Shown here: positions 5,632 to 13,810 of the stretch, piece after piece
How the letters are laid out: each line of letters opens with the position of its first letter
Position numbering within the stretch: the first letter of the stretch is position 1
Origin: Verrucomicrobiota bacterium
GTDB lineage: Bacteria > Verrucomicrobiota > Verrucomicrobiia > Limisphaerales > UBA8199
Assembly (NCBI GenBank): GCA_026397855.1
Contig: JAPLUA010000112.1
Coordinates: 1-16,248, forward strand
Direction: 5' to 3'
DNA length: 16,248 bases
Notes under the pieces: generated by a model
The model's database searches: none
What the model was told of the DNA's origin: nothing
Seen by the model: only the letters and a program-made list of their open reading frames with translations
Made by a program: the position numbers and the translations under genes

Positions 5632-7806
5632 GTGGCTGCGCTGTTAGTAACTGGCGTGTACCTTGAGCGGATACTGACGGAGAACGTCCGGCGCCTGGCG
5701 CCGGTTGAGCAGGTGTTTTCCGATGGCCCCCGGCAGATCCGGCGCTGGACGCTGCTGAGCGCCGGAGCGGGAGCGACATCGCAGTTGCGTTGTTTGGCGC
5801 TGGCCGGTTTGGGCCGGTGGCAGTTGTCCCGGATGGCGGGGCAGCTGATGCCGTTGCTTGCGGCGGATCCGGAGCGGCTGGTGCAGTTGGAATCCGTGCT
5901 GATCCGCCACGCGCCGCAGGATTGCGGACCTTACAGCCCGTCGCGGCACCAGCAAGGCTGGCGCCTGCTGCCGGGAGGGAAATGGGCTGTGATCGAGCCT
6001 AAGACCTTGCGTTGCAAGGTGCCACGCGCCCGGAAAACCAGGGTGGAGTCCGGCGAGATCCAGACAGGGCGGCTGCTGATGGGGTATGGGTGCTCCATCC
6101 GGGTGAGCGCGGACGGCTTTGAGCCGCACCCCGACCAGCGGTTCAGGCGATGCGCGGGCCTGTTCGATGCCGAGTCAAGAGTCATGGACCCCGTCGCGTT
6201 TCTGCAGCGGCTGCGCCACAAGGGCAAATACGTGGCCGGGCGCGCCCGGATGGTGCTGAACTGGCTGCGGGACGGCTTGAACGACTGGCTCGGCTGGGAC
6301 GTGGTGGAGAGCCTGGATCTGGGCACACTTGAGGTCCGGTGGAAGTCCACCCCCCGGGCGCGGCAGGTTCCAGCCATGGTGGCGCTGGACATCGCGCGGC
6401 ACGCGTTCGATGTCGCCGGCCGGCTTGGGGAGGATGAGCCGCTCCTGCAGCGGGGTGTGGTGCTGTTGGACAGGATGGGGGCCTGGTGCCCGGCGGGGCG
6501 ACAGGCGGCCTTTGTCCGGCTGCTGGACGGCTGGTTTCCCAACCTCCAATTCATCCTGGCACTCGACGCGGCCGCCCGCCGCCGTTTCCCACGATCTCTG
6601 CTCCGGCAGCGCCTGCCCATCCCCGAACCACAGCCTCGTCCGGCGCCGGCTGCACCCCGTCGGCTCCCTCGGGGAGCGGTGCTGCTGGTGGACCTGGACG
6701 GCAGCCTTCCGAACCTGGCCTTGATGAAGCTCAGCCGCCACTTCAAGGCGCAGGGCCGCGCCGTGGGCTTGCACCGGGGGATCACGTCCCTGCCGTCGGC
6801 CGGAACCGTCCTCGCCAGTTGCGTCTTTAACACGCCCGCCTCGGCGCACCGCGTCGAGGTGTTGCGCCGCCATTACGGCCCGGAGTTGCAGATCGGCGGC
6901 TCGGGCGTGGACCTGCGCCTGCGCCTGGAGCCGGGAATCGAGGCCCTGGCACCTGACTATTCCCTCTACCCCGAGTTGGGCGACCGCGCCCTGGGATTTC
7001 TCACGCGCGGCTGCCCGTTTCGTTGTCCATTCTGCGTGGTGCCGGGCAAGGAAGGCACCCCACGCCGGGTGAGCGACCTGGACGGACTGCTGCAAGGCCG
7101 CCGGAAGCTGATCCTGCTCGATGACAACCTGCTGGCGCACCCCGAGGCGCTGACGATCCTGGAGGACCTGGCGCGGCGCGGCGTGGCCGTGAACTTCAAC
7201 CAGACGCTGGACTTGCGGCTGCTGACCCCCGGGTCGGCGGCCTTGCTGCGGCGACTGAACTGCGGCAATTCCAGGTTCACCCGGCGCAACCTGTATTTCA
7301 GCCTGAACGACACGCGCCATCTCGACCTGATGCGGGAGCGCTACACCCTGCTGCACGCGAAGCGGAGGGACAACGTGGCCTTTGTCTGCATGTATGGCTT
7401 CAACACCACGCTGGCCGAGGATGTGGCGCGGTTCCGGTTCCTGCGCTCGCTGCCCGGCGCGTATGTCTTCGTGCAGCGCTACCTGCCCGCGCTGGGCGGC
7501 CCGCCGCCGGATTACCGCCGCCTGTTCGATGACCGCGCGGACGCGCTGCTCACGGAGCTGGTCCGGATTATCTTCCGCCAGAACATGAAGAGCATGGAGA
7601 CCTACTATCGCTGGCTGGCGATCCAGTATGCGGTGCAGTGCGGGCGCATCCATGCAGAGCTGATCGAAACGCTCTTCCGCTACAACGCCCGGCAGCGCAT
7701 GGGCCGGTTTGTGGCCCGGCTGGAGGCTTTGTGCCGGCGGAAGCCGGGTGATGACGCCAGCCTGGCATCCGAAGCGGCGCGGGCCCCGGCGCTCAGGGCA
7801 CAATGA
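5632..7806 (+). CDS. Fusion of degenerate AAA/ABC-type ATPase domain and radical-SAM domain
   Basis: 724 residues from a GTG at 5632; the GTG at 5656 (VYLERILTENVRRL) is an equally good start, and the frame is closed by a TGA at 5599. Residues about 9-310 follow the plan of RecF/AAA_21-like ATPases: a strand pair, RRWTLLSAGAGATSQLRCLALA (38-57) at the P-loop position, LLMGYGCSIR (148-157), RFRRCAGLFDAESRVMDP (170-187), ALDIARHAFD, and GVVLLDRMG (275-283) then FPNLQFILAL at the Walker B position. The P-loop lacks Lys and Walker B lacks the catalytic Glu, so ATP hydrolysis is unlikely. A proline-rich linker (329-346) leads to LLVDLDGSLPNLALMKLSRHF (351-371), a cobalamin-binding-like Rossmann strand without DxHxxG. 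Next comes radical-SAM CPFRCPFC (Cys 461, 465, 468), which binds a 4Fe-4S cluster. Substrate unknown. The rSAM call is firm; the ATPase call rests on pattern matching. Confidence 0.7.
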   Translation: MAALLVTGVYLERILTENVRRLAPVEQVFSDGPRQIRRWTLLSAGAGATSQLRCLALAGLGRWQLSRMAGQLMPLLAADPERLVQLESVLIRHAPQDCGPYSPSRHQQGWRLLPGGKWAVIEPKTLRCKVPRARKTRVESGEIQTGRLLMGYGCSIRVSADGFEPHPDQRFRRCAGLFDAESRVMDPVAFLQRLRHKGKYVAGRARMVLNWLRDGLNDWLGWDVVESLDLGTLEVRWKSTPRARQVPAMVALDIARHAFDVAGRLGEDEPLLQRGVVLLDRMGAWCPAGRQAAFVRLLDGWFPNLQFILALDAAARRRFPRSLLRQRLPIPEPQPRPAPAAPRRLPRGAVLLVDLDGSLPNLALMKLSRHFKAQGRAVGLHRGITSLPSAGTVLASCVFNTPASAHRVEVLRRHYGPELQIGGSGVDLRLRLEPGIEALAPDYSLYPELGDRALGFLTRGCPFRCPFCVVPGKEGTPRRVSDLDGLLQGRRKLILLDDNLLAHPEALTILEDLARRGVAVNFNQTLDLRLLTPGSAALLRRLNCGNSRFTRRNLYFSLNDTRHLDLMRERYTLLHAKRRDNVAFVCMYGFNTTLAEDVARFRFLRSLPGAYVFVQRYLPALGGPPPDYRRLFDDRADALLTELVRIIFRQNMKSMETYYRWLAIQYAVQCGRIHAELIETLFRYNARQRMGRFVARLEALCRRKPGDDASLASEAARAPALRAQ

Positions 7807-8683
7807 CGCGCAGGCGCGAGCGTTGCACTGAGAATGTCGCCGGCAGGCGGCCGAGGAGTTCGCCGTCCGCTTCCAGCGGAGTCGGTACGGGGCTGGTAAG
7901 CGTGAGAGATTCGGCCTGAAAAGCTCTCACCAGGGAGGCGGGCGGCCTCCCTTGCAGCAGCAGGGCCGGTCCGCAGCGGGCCAGCGTGAGCCAGTTCACG
8001 CGCGGGAACACGCACACATCCAGCCGCCCATCGCGCAAGTCGGCTCCGGGGAAAATCCTGTATTGGCCGCCATACAAACGGCCGTTGCCAATCAGCACCA
8101 GTTCGCCCGTCTCCGAGCGCCCCCCGCCGGTGACCGTGATCTTCGATTGCGCGCCCATCAACGCCTTGAGCCCGGCGACAACGTAGGCGAGGGGCCCGAT
8201 GCGCTTCTTCAAGGGCCAATGGACCAGCTCAATCGCCCGCGCGTCCAGGCCGGCCCCGGCCAACTGCGCGAAGTAGCGGCGCTGGCGCAGCCCATCGGCC
8301 TCATGATCCACGCACGGCAGGTCAATGCGTGTTTCCTTCCCCTGTTGGATCGCCTCCCAGGCGGCCTCCAACCGGACAGGCAGGCCCAGTTCTCGGGCAA
8401 AGACATTCACCGTTCCCAGCGGCAGCAGCCCCAGCCGCGCGCGCTCGAATCCCTCCGGGGCATCACCCAGGCCGTTCAGCACTTCATTGAGCGTGCCATC
8501 GCCGCCGGCGGCGACGACGATGTCAAAGCCTTCATTGACGGCCTCTTCGGCAAGCCGACGCGCATCTCCGGCGGCGGCCGTAAGCTTGAGGGTGGCCTGG
8601 TTTCCCAATGCCTCCAGATGGCGGCGGAAGTGCCTGGCCTTTTCGCCCCGAGCCGCCGGATTAAAGATGACGCAAGTGCGCAC
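7793..8683 (-). CDS. Diacylglycerol/lipid kinase, YegS/BmrU-LCB5 family
   Basis: 296 residues, the normal size. NPAARG (8-13) starts the nucleotide-binding fold, GGDGTLNEVLNGLG (60-73) is the ATP-binding and catalytic signature, and LPLGTVNVFARELG (87-100) is the second family motif. The C-terminal beta domain contains NGRLYGGQYRIFPGADLRDGRLDVCV, also typical. These cytoplasmic enzymes phosphorylate diacylglycerol or related lipids; the exact lipid cannot be inferred. Start is GTG at 8683, directly before the first strand (VRTCVIFNP). The 3' end overlaps the convergent radical-SAM fusion gene by 14 nt, leaving no room for a terminator between them. Confidence 0.9.
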   Translation of the reverse strand: MRTCVIFNPAARGEKARHFRRHLEALGNQATLKLTAAAGDARRLAEEAVNEGFDIVVAAGGDGTLNEVLNGLGDAPEGFERARLGLLPLGTVNVFARELGLPVRLEAAWEAIQQGKETRIDLPCVDHEADGLRQRRYFAQLAGAGLDARAIELVHWPLKKRIGPLAYVVAGLKALMGAQSKITVTGGGRSETGELVLIGNGRLYGGQYRIFPGADLRDGRLDVCVFPRVNWLTLARCGPALLLQGRPPASLVRAFQAESLTLTSPVPTPLEADGELLGRLPATFSVQRSRLRVIVP

Positions 8684-8766
8684 AGCCCATTGTTTGGGGA
8701 GGGGGCGGCTGATAGTCGAGGAGAAATGCGCGACTGAAGGCCGGCAGGCGGGATGGATTCAAGAAC

Positions 8767-8842
8767 TCGTAGCCGCCAATGTCAGTTGGCGCTGATCTGT
8801 GCTGGGAAGGAATCGTGCGCCAACTGACGTTGGCGGCTACGA
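8767..8842. repeat. REPIN-like inverted pair with GTAG feet
   Basis: Arms 8767-8792 and 8817-8842 are reverse complements with one T/C mismatch and enclose a 24-nt loop. Each arm starts with GTAG at its outer side, followed by its own imperfect palindrome (CCGCCAA, loop, TTGGCG). A foot tetranucleotide plus palindrome, doubled head-outward, is the layout of REPINs mobilised by REP-associated tyrosine transposases. No such transposase is in the window. No target duplication is visible. Confidence 0.65.
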
Positions 8843-8869
8843 CCGACGCTGGGGATTCGGCTCTTGTCC

Positions 8870-8898
8870 TTGAACTCGCCGCCTCTTTCCTCTACACC
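8870..8898 (+). promoter_or_regulatory. Putative promoter of the GrpE-like/ABC ATPase unit
   Basis: TTGAAC (8870-8875), a 17-nt spacer and TACACC (8893-8898) precede the ATG at 8907 by 8 nt. The -10 match is moderate. The layout predicts an almost leaderless message. Confidence 0.38.
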
Positions 8899-8906
8899 TT
8901 GCGGGA

Positions 8907-9779
8907 ATGAGTGTTTCAATGGAACCGCAATTGCCGAAATGGCCTTTCTACCTCGGGGACGGCCTGCTGCTCGGCGCGGCTTATTTCATTTGCAGCCGAA
9001 CTCCCGTCCCGCTCGGTTTGTGGCAGGTCGGCCTTGCCGTGTTGTGCGTCGTCGCCGGCGCGGTCCTGTGCGTTGCGCCCTACCTGCTCGAATACCGCGC
9101 CGGGGTTAAGCTGGCCGAGGCGCGCGGCCTCGCCACGGTCGTGGCGCAGATTCAGAATCTCGAACGCATTGCCGGCCAGATCAGCGGCGCGACGGGCAAA
9201 TGGCAGGAGGCGCAGGAGCAGGCGGACAAAACCGCCGCCGCCGCGCGCGACATCTCGGGGCGGATGACGGCGGAGGTGAAGTCCTTCACCGAGTTCATGC
9301 AGCGCGCCAACGACAGCGAGAAAGCCACGCTGCGGCTCGAGGTGGACAAGCTACGCCATGGTGAAGGCGATTGGCTCCAGGTGCTGGTGCGCCTCCTCGA
9401 TCATACCTATGCGCTCTACCTGGCCGCCCTCCGCTCCAACCTCCCGAGCGTGATCGAACAGGTAGCCCAGTTTCAGGCTGCCTGCCGTGATGCGGCCCGC
9501 CGGGTGGGGCTCACGCCCTTCATCGCCGGGGATGCAGAGCCGTTCGATCCCCAGCGGCATCAATCCATCGAGGAGGGTGCCCAGCCGACGCCGGATGCCG
9601 TCGTCGCCGAGACCATGGCAACCGGGTACACATTTCAGGGCAAGCTCATTCGGCCCGCGCTGGTCCGCCTGGGCCAGAACCTCGCAGCTCTACCGCCCGC
9701 GGGGGATGCCGCTCCCGCGACCGATGCCGCTGGCGCGGGTCAGAGCCAGTTGCCCCTGGAACCGGAATCGGAGGCATAA
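8907..9779 (+). CDS. Membrane-anchored coiled-coil protein with C-terminal GrpE-like domain
   Basis: 290 residues. Two hydrophobic segments (about 14-30 and 36-61) form an N-terminal membrane hairpin. A helical, Gln/Ala/Glu-rich stretch (about 65-150) is likely coiled coil. The C-terminal third matches the GrpE head: GLTPFIAGDAEPFDPQRHQSI (201-221) and then AETMATGYTFQGKLIRPALVRLG (234-256), equivalent to 'GEPFDP--HEAV' and 'GY--GDRVLRPALV-V' of GrpE. GrpE is the nucleotide exchange factor of DnaK, normally about 200 residues, soluble and next to dnaK/dnaJ. Here there is no dnaK/dnaJ, and the protein is tethered to the membrane and probably co-transcribed with an ABC ATPase 9 nt downstream. 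Whether it still binds DnaK is unknown. A Pro/Ala tail follows residue 260. Confidence 0.65.
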   Translation: MSVSMEPQLPKWPFYLGDGLLLGAAYFICSRTPVPLGLWQVGLAVLCVVAGAVLCVAPYLLEYRAGVKLAEARGLATVVAQIQNLERIAGQISGATGKWQEAQEQADKTAAAARDISGRMTAEVKSFTEFMQRANDSEKATLRLEVDKLRHGEGDWLQVLVRLLDHTYALYLAALRSNLPSVIEQVAQFQAACRDAARRVGLTPFIAGDAEPFDPQRHQSIEEGAQPTPDAVVAETMATGYTFQGKLIRPALVRLGQNLAALPPAGDAAPATDAAGAGQSQLPLEPESEA

Positions 9780-9788
9780 TACAACCGG

Positions 9789-10931
9789 ATGGCACAGGTT
9801 GTCCTGGAGCATCTGACGAAGGTATTCGCGGGGCCGCGAGGCGAGGGCATTCGCGCGGTGGATTGCGTCAGCCTGGCGGTCGAGGACAAGGAACTCCTTG
9901 TGCTCCTGGGTCCGTCCGGCTGCGGGAAGACTACGACCCTGCGCCTCATCGCGGGACTTGAGGAGGCGACCACGGGGACGGTCTCGATTGACGGCCGGGT
10001 CGTGAATGGGGTGGCGCCCGAGAACCGCGACATCGCCATGGTCTTCCAGAACCACGCCCTCTACCCGCACATGACGGCGTTCGAGAACATGGCCTTCGGG
10101 CTCAAGCTGCGAAAGGTGCCCCGGGCGGAAATCGCGGCGCGGGTTGGTGAGGCGGCCGAAATCCTGGGGCTTGCCGCCTGCCTCGAACGTAAGCCGGCCG
10201 CACTCTCCGGCGGCGAGCGCCAGCGGGTCGCCCTTGGTCGCGCCATGGTGCGCCGGCCCCGCGTGTTCCTATTTGACGAGCCGCTCTCGAACCTCGATGC
10301 GGCCCTGCGGCAGCAGATGCGGGCGGAGATCGCCCGGCTGCGCCGCCGGCTGGTGGCTACGATGATCTACGTCACCCACGACCAGGATGAGGCCCTGACG
10401 CTGGGCGACCGCATTGCCGTGATGAAGCAAGGCGTCATCCAGCAGGTCACCGACCCGATGAACCTCTACCGCAACCCAGCCAACCTGTTCGTGGCGGGCT
10501 TTGTGGGTTCGCCTCCCATGAATTTCTTCAAGGGCGCCGTTGTTTCGATGCGCGGCGGGCTCTTCTTTCAAGAACAAACCCCAAACGGCGCCGCCCCACT
10601 CAAGCCCATCACCTTGCGGTTGGCAGAATCGAGCGCGGGCACCCTCCAGGCTTACCTGGGAAAACAAGTCATCCTGGGCATCCGCCCCGAGAATATCATG
10701 CGCGCGGCCGGGGCCGGCGAAGCGCTGTTGGAGCAAGCCGTCGAAGCCGTGGTGGACGTGGTCCAGCCGATGGGTTCGGAGACCCACATCCACCTGGCCG
10801 GCGGAGCGCACCCGTTTGTTGCCCGTGTTCCCGCCTCCGATCCGGTTCGGGCAGGCCAGAAGCTTTCGCTCACATTTGAAATGGGCAGCGCCCGCTTCTT
10901 CGATCCGGAGACGCATCGGGCCATCGTCTAA
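9789..10931 (+). CDS. ABC transporter ATP-binding protein, MalK/UgpC-type, with TOBE-like C-terminal domain
   Basis: 380 residues, the usual size for sugar-importer ATPases of this class. Visible motifs are Walker A GPSGCGKTT (41-49), Q-loop VFQNHALYPHMT (Gln 87), signature LSGGERQRVALGRA (139-152), Walker B VFLFDEPLSNLD (159-170) and H-loop YVTHDQDEA (His 197). The residues after about 230, including VILGIRPENI, are the regulatory TOBE region typical of MalK, UgpC and MsmK. The family energises uptake of sugars or glycerol-3-phosphate. No permease or binding-protein gene is nearby, so this may be a shared ATPase serving permeases encoded elsewhere, as MsmK does. It follows the GrpE-like gene by 9 nt. 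Confidence 0.9.
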   Translation: MAQVVLEHLTKVFAGPRGEGIRAVDCVSLAVEDKELLVLLGPSGCGKTTTLRLIAGLEEATTGTVSIDGRVVNGVAPENRDIAMVFQNHALYPHMTAFENMAFGLKLRKVPRAEIAARVGEAAEILGLAACLERKPAALSGGERQRVALGRAMVRRPRVFLFDEPLSNLDAALRQQMRAEIARLRRRLVATMIYVTHDQDEALTLGDRIAVMKQGVIQQVTDPMNLYRNPANLFVAGFVGSPPMNFFKGAVVSMRGGLFFQEQTPNGAAPLKPITLRLAESSAGTLQAYLGKQVILGIRPENIMRAAGAGEALLEQAVEAVVDVVQPMGSETHIHLAGGAHPFVARVPASDPVRAGQKLSLTFEMGSARFFDPETHRAIV

Positions 10932-11125
10932 GTCGGCAGGGGTTTAGACGGGGAGGACAAGCGTCGGGTGCCCAACGCCACCAATCTAGCGATCCCGGGA
11001 AAGTGGCGACAAGCTCTTTTGGGTGTCACCGTAATCTCGCCTGCACCCACCCCATCCTCAACGCGGGGTGCGAACTTCCTGCCCGTGCGGCGTCTGCATG
11101 CCAACCTGGTTCCCGCCAGGATCGG

Positions 11126-11526
11126 TCACTCGTAAGTTTTCTCAAGCTCCTTCACCCGCGTCCAGACGGGCGAGGTGGGAGGCGTGCGGGCCTTGACTTC
11201 GGCAAAGACGCGACGGGCTTCCGTGAGATCTTCGCGGGATACCATCACGCAGTAGTCCAGCTCAATCCAGGCTTTGCGCGGATCCTGCACCAGGCGGCCG
11301 TAGTTCTTCAGCCAGGTTTTCATCGCGTTCGGGCCCTTTTTCCTGGCGGCTTGCAGCGACGCCACCAGGTTGTCCGGGATGCCGGACAAGGATTCCCCCA
11401 CCACCATCGCCGCCGCTTCCTGCTTGTGCTTGGTCTCGCCTTCGTCCCGGATTTGCACCCAGTAGAGGAACAGGTGCCAGCCGCCATAGAGGACGACGAT
11501 GATGATGAAGGCCGCGATGAGCTTGG

Positions 11527-11530
<4 letters not shown>
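11126..11530 (-). CDS. Small single-pass membrane protein of unknown function
   Basis: 134 residues. The N terminus MTKLIAAFIIIVVLYGGWHLFLYW is one membrane segment (about 4-23); the remainder is soluble and mostly helical, with lysine- and arginine-rich segments and an ELDYCVMVSREDLTEARRVF stretch. I do not recognise a family. Its ATG overlaps the stop of the murA remnant as ATGA, so it is the third gene of a prmC-murA unit and coupled to murA translation. With murA frameshifted, ribosomes would stop before this start, so its expression may be affected. Confidence 0.7.
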
Positions 11531-12664
<1,134 letters not shown>

Positions 12665-12708
12665 GATTCAAACGGCTAAAAATGATGGCCCTCAGCGCGC
12701 GGGCATAT

Positions 12709-13572
12709 TCAGTCCCGACGCGCGATTACAATTCGTAAGGCGTGATTGTAGTCCTCCTGGATGGCTTCCACAATCCACTTTTGCTTTTCGAGAATATCGC
12801 GCACGGCGGGCGCCTGGCCGTCGCCGATTTCGAGCATGAGGCGGCCGCCGGGTTTCAGGAAGGGCGCGGCCTCCGCCGCGAGGCGCCGATAGTAATCCAA
12901 CCCCTCCGGCCCGCCGTCCAGCGCGCCGACCGGGTCATGGTCCCGCACCTCCGGCTGCAGGGTGGGGATCTCCGCGCTGGGAATGTAGGGCGGGTTGCTG
13001 AGGATCAGGTCAAACTGCGCCCCCGCCGGCACCGCCGCAAACCCATCGCCCTGGCGGAACCGGATGCGCCCGGCCAGGCCGTGACGCGCGGCGTTCTGTT
13101 CGGCCACCGCCAGCGCCTCGGGCGAAAGATCAATCGCCTGCACTTCGGCGGTGGGGCAATGGTGCGCCAGCGCAATCGCCAGGCAGCCGCTGCCGGTGCC
13201 GAAGTCGAGCGCTGTTGAGCATTGAGCGTTGAGCGTTGAGCGTTGCTGGAGGAAGGTCCACCCGCGCTCGGCCAGCAATTCGGTCTCAGGACGCGGAATG
13301 AGCACCTGCCGGTTGACGGCGATTTCCAGCCCGCAGAAGGAGGTCGTGCCGAGGATATGCTGCAGCGGCTCGCGAAGGCCGCGCCGCTTGACCATCTCGC
13401 GGAGGCCCTCGACCTGCGCCGGCGTCAGCGCCTGCTCGAAATTCAGGTAGAGCTGCATCCGCGGCCGCTGGAGCAAATGAGCCAGCAGCAGCTCCGTTTG
13501 GAGCCGCGGCGAGTCCACGCCTTTCCTAGCCAGGAATTCGGTGCTGCGTTGGATGGCTTCCAGAACCGTCAC
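12709..13572 (-). CDS. prmC: Release factor glutamine N5-methyltransferase PrmC (HemK)
   Basis: 287 residues, normal size. The N-terminal helical domain (1-75) binds the release factor, and IPRPETELL (92-100) is typical of PrmC. The SAM-binding motif is LDFGTGSGCLAIALA (122-136) and the catalytic motif is NPPYIP (193-198). PrmC methylates the GGQ glutamine of RF1 and RF2, which termination needs for full speed. Residues about 110-120 (RSTLNAQCST), between PETELL and the SAM motif, are encoded by a heptamer array and are probably an extra loop. Start is GTG at 13572, chosen because the N-terminal helix begins there and a promoter ends 6 nt upstream. It leads the prmC-murA unit. Confidence 0.92.
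   Translation of the reverse strand: MTVLEAIQRSTEFLARKGVDSPRLQTELLLAHLLQRPRMQLYLNFEQALTPAQVEGLREMVKRRGLREPLQHILGTTSFCGLEIAVNRQVLIPRPETELLAERGWTFLQQRSTLNAQCSTALDFGTGSGCLAIALAHHCPTAEVQAIDLSPEALAVAEQNAARHGLAGRIRFRQGDGFAAVPAGAQFDLILSNPPYIPSAEIPTLQPEVRDHDPVGALDGGPEGLDYYRRLAAEAAPFLKPGGRLMLEIGDGQAPAVRDILEKQKWIVEAIQEDYNHALRIVIARRD
13215..13242 (+). repeat. 28-bp heptamer array inside prmC (4 x TTGAGCR)
   Basis: Four consecutive units read TTGAGCA, then TTGAGCG three times. They lie within the minus-strand prmC gene and encode residues about 111-120 of the protein. Unit length, copy number and total length equal those of the CGTGATG arrays at 1543 and 5521, although the unit sequence differs. Confidence 0.85.
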
Positions 13573-13578
13573 ACGGCT

Positions 13579-13606
13579 AATCTAAAGGGAACCCGCCGCC
13601 GATCAA
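13579..13606 (-). promoter_or_regulatory. Putative promoter of the prmC-murA unit
   Basis: On the minus strand TTGATC (13606-13601), a 16-nt spacer and TAGATT (13584-13579) precede the prmC GTG by 6 nt. The -35 box abuts the left target duplication of the MITE-like element, so the insertion replaced whatever lay just upstream of the promoter. Confidence 0.45.
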
Positions 13607-13607
13607 G

Positions 13608-13755
13608 CATGGGAGTGCGCATCTTAGGTTTTTCCAAGATTGTCACCACTGGGTGAACGGAGCGTGGACATTCTTGTCCGCTCCCCGAGCGCAGTCAACC
13701 TCCGAGCGGACAAGAATGTCCACGCTCCGAAAAATCTAAGATGCGCACCATGGGA
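13608..13755. mobile_element. MITE-like element with terminal inverted repeats and 7-bp target duplication
   Basis: The body is 13615-13748 (134 bp). Its ends, 13615-13633 and 13730-13748, are inverted repeats of 19 bp with one mismatch, beginning GTGCGCATCTTAG. They are flanked directly by CATGGGA at 13608-13614 and 13749-13755, a perfect 7-bp direct repeat expected from target duplication. There is no coding capacity, so it must be moved in trans, if at all. It sits between the divergent prmC and LysM genes and contains a REP-like doublet. Confidence 0.78.
13659..13728. repeat. REPIN-like inverted pair with GGAG feet, inside the MITE
   Basis: Arms 13659-13683 and 13704-13728 are perfect 25-bp reverse complements. 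Each begins at its outer side with GGAGCG and contains its own hairpin (GGACA, loop TTCT, TGTCC). The spacing and head-outward arrangement are those of REPINs. The arm resembles the single hairpin at 2124-2145. Confidence 0.75.
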
Positions 13756-13775
13756 AACAAGCGATTTTTTGGCCC

Positions 13776-13801
13776 TTGAACTTGGCGGGGGTGCCTAATA
13801 T
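13776..13801 (+). promoter_or_regulatory. Putative promoter of the LysM protein gene
   Basis: TAATAT (13796-13801) is a strong -10 match ending 9 nt before the ATG at 13811. TTGAAC (13776-13781) is the best -35, but its spacer is only 14 nt, so this assignment is weak. No Shine-Dalgarno sequence precedes the ATG. Confidence 0.33.
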
Positions 13802-13810
13802 TGTCGGCTC

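Noticed and set aside
5601..5666. 22-codon ORF (MELSQAQRLLGG...) before the radical-SAM fusion gene
   Set aside because: It overlaps the fusion start in another frame, is very short and has no ribosome binding site; too weak to call a leader peptide.
6175..7803. Minus-strand open frame of 542 codons opposite the radical-SAM fusion gene
   Set aside because: Its composition (Gln/His/Arg-rich) is typical of an antisense frame, whereas the plus strand has the CX3CX2C motif.
10932..11125. Possible gene or terminator after the ABC ATPase
   Set aside because: No frame looks protein-like; the only hairpin (CCTGG, loop, CCAGG near 11105-11120) is short and has no T run.
13615..13748. Possible CRISPR-like repeat structure
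   Set aside because: The repeats are inverted, not regularly spaced direct repeats with unique spacers; no cas genes are present.
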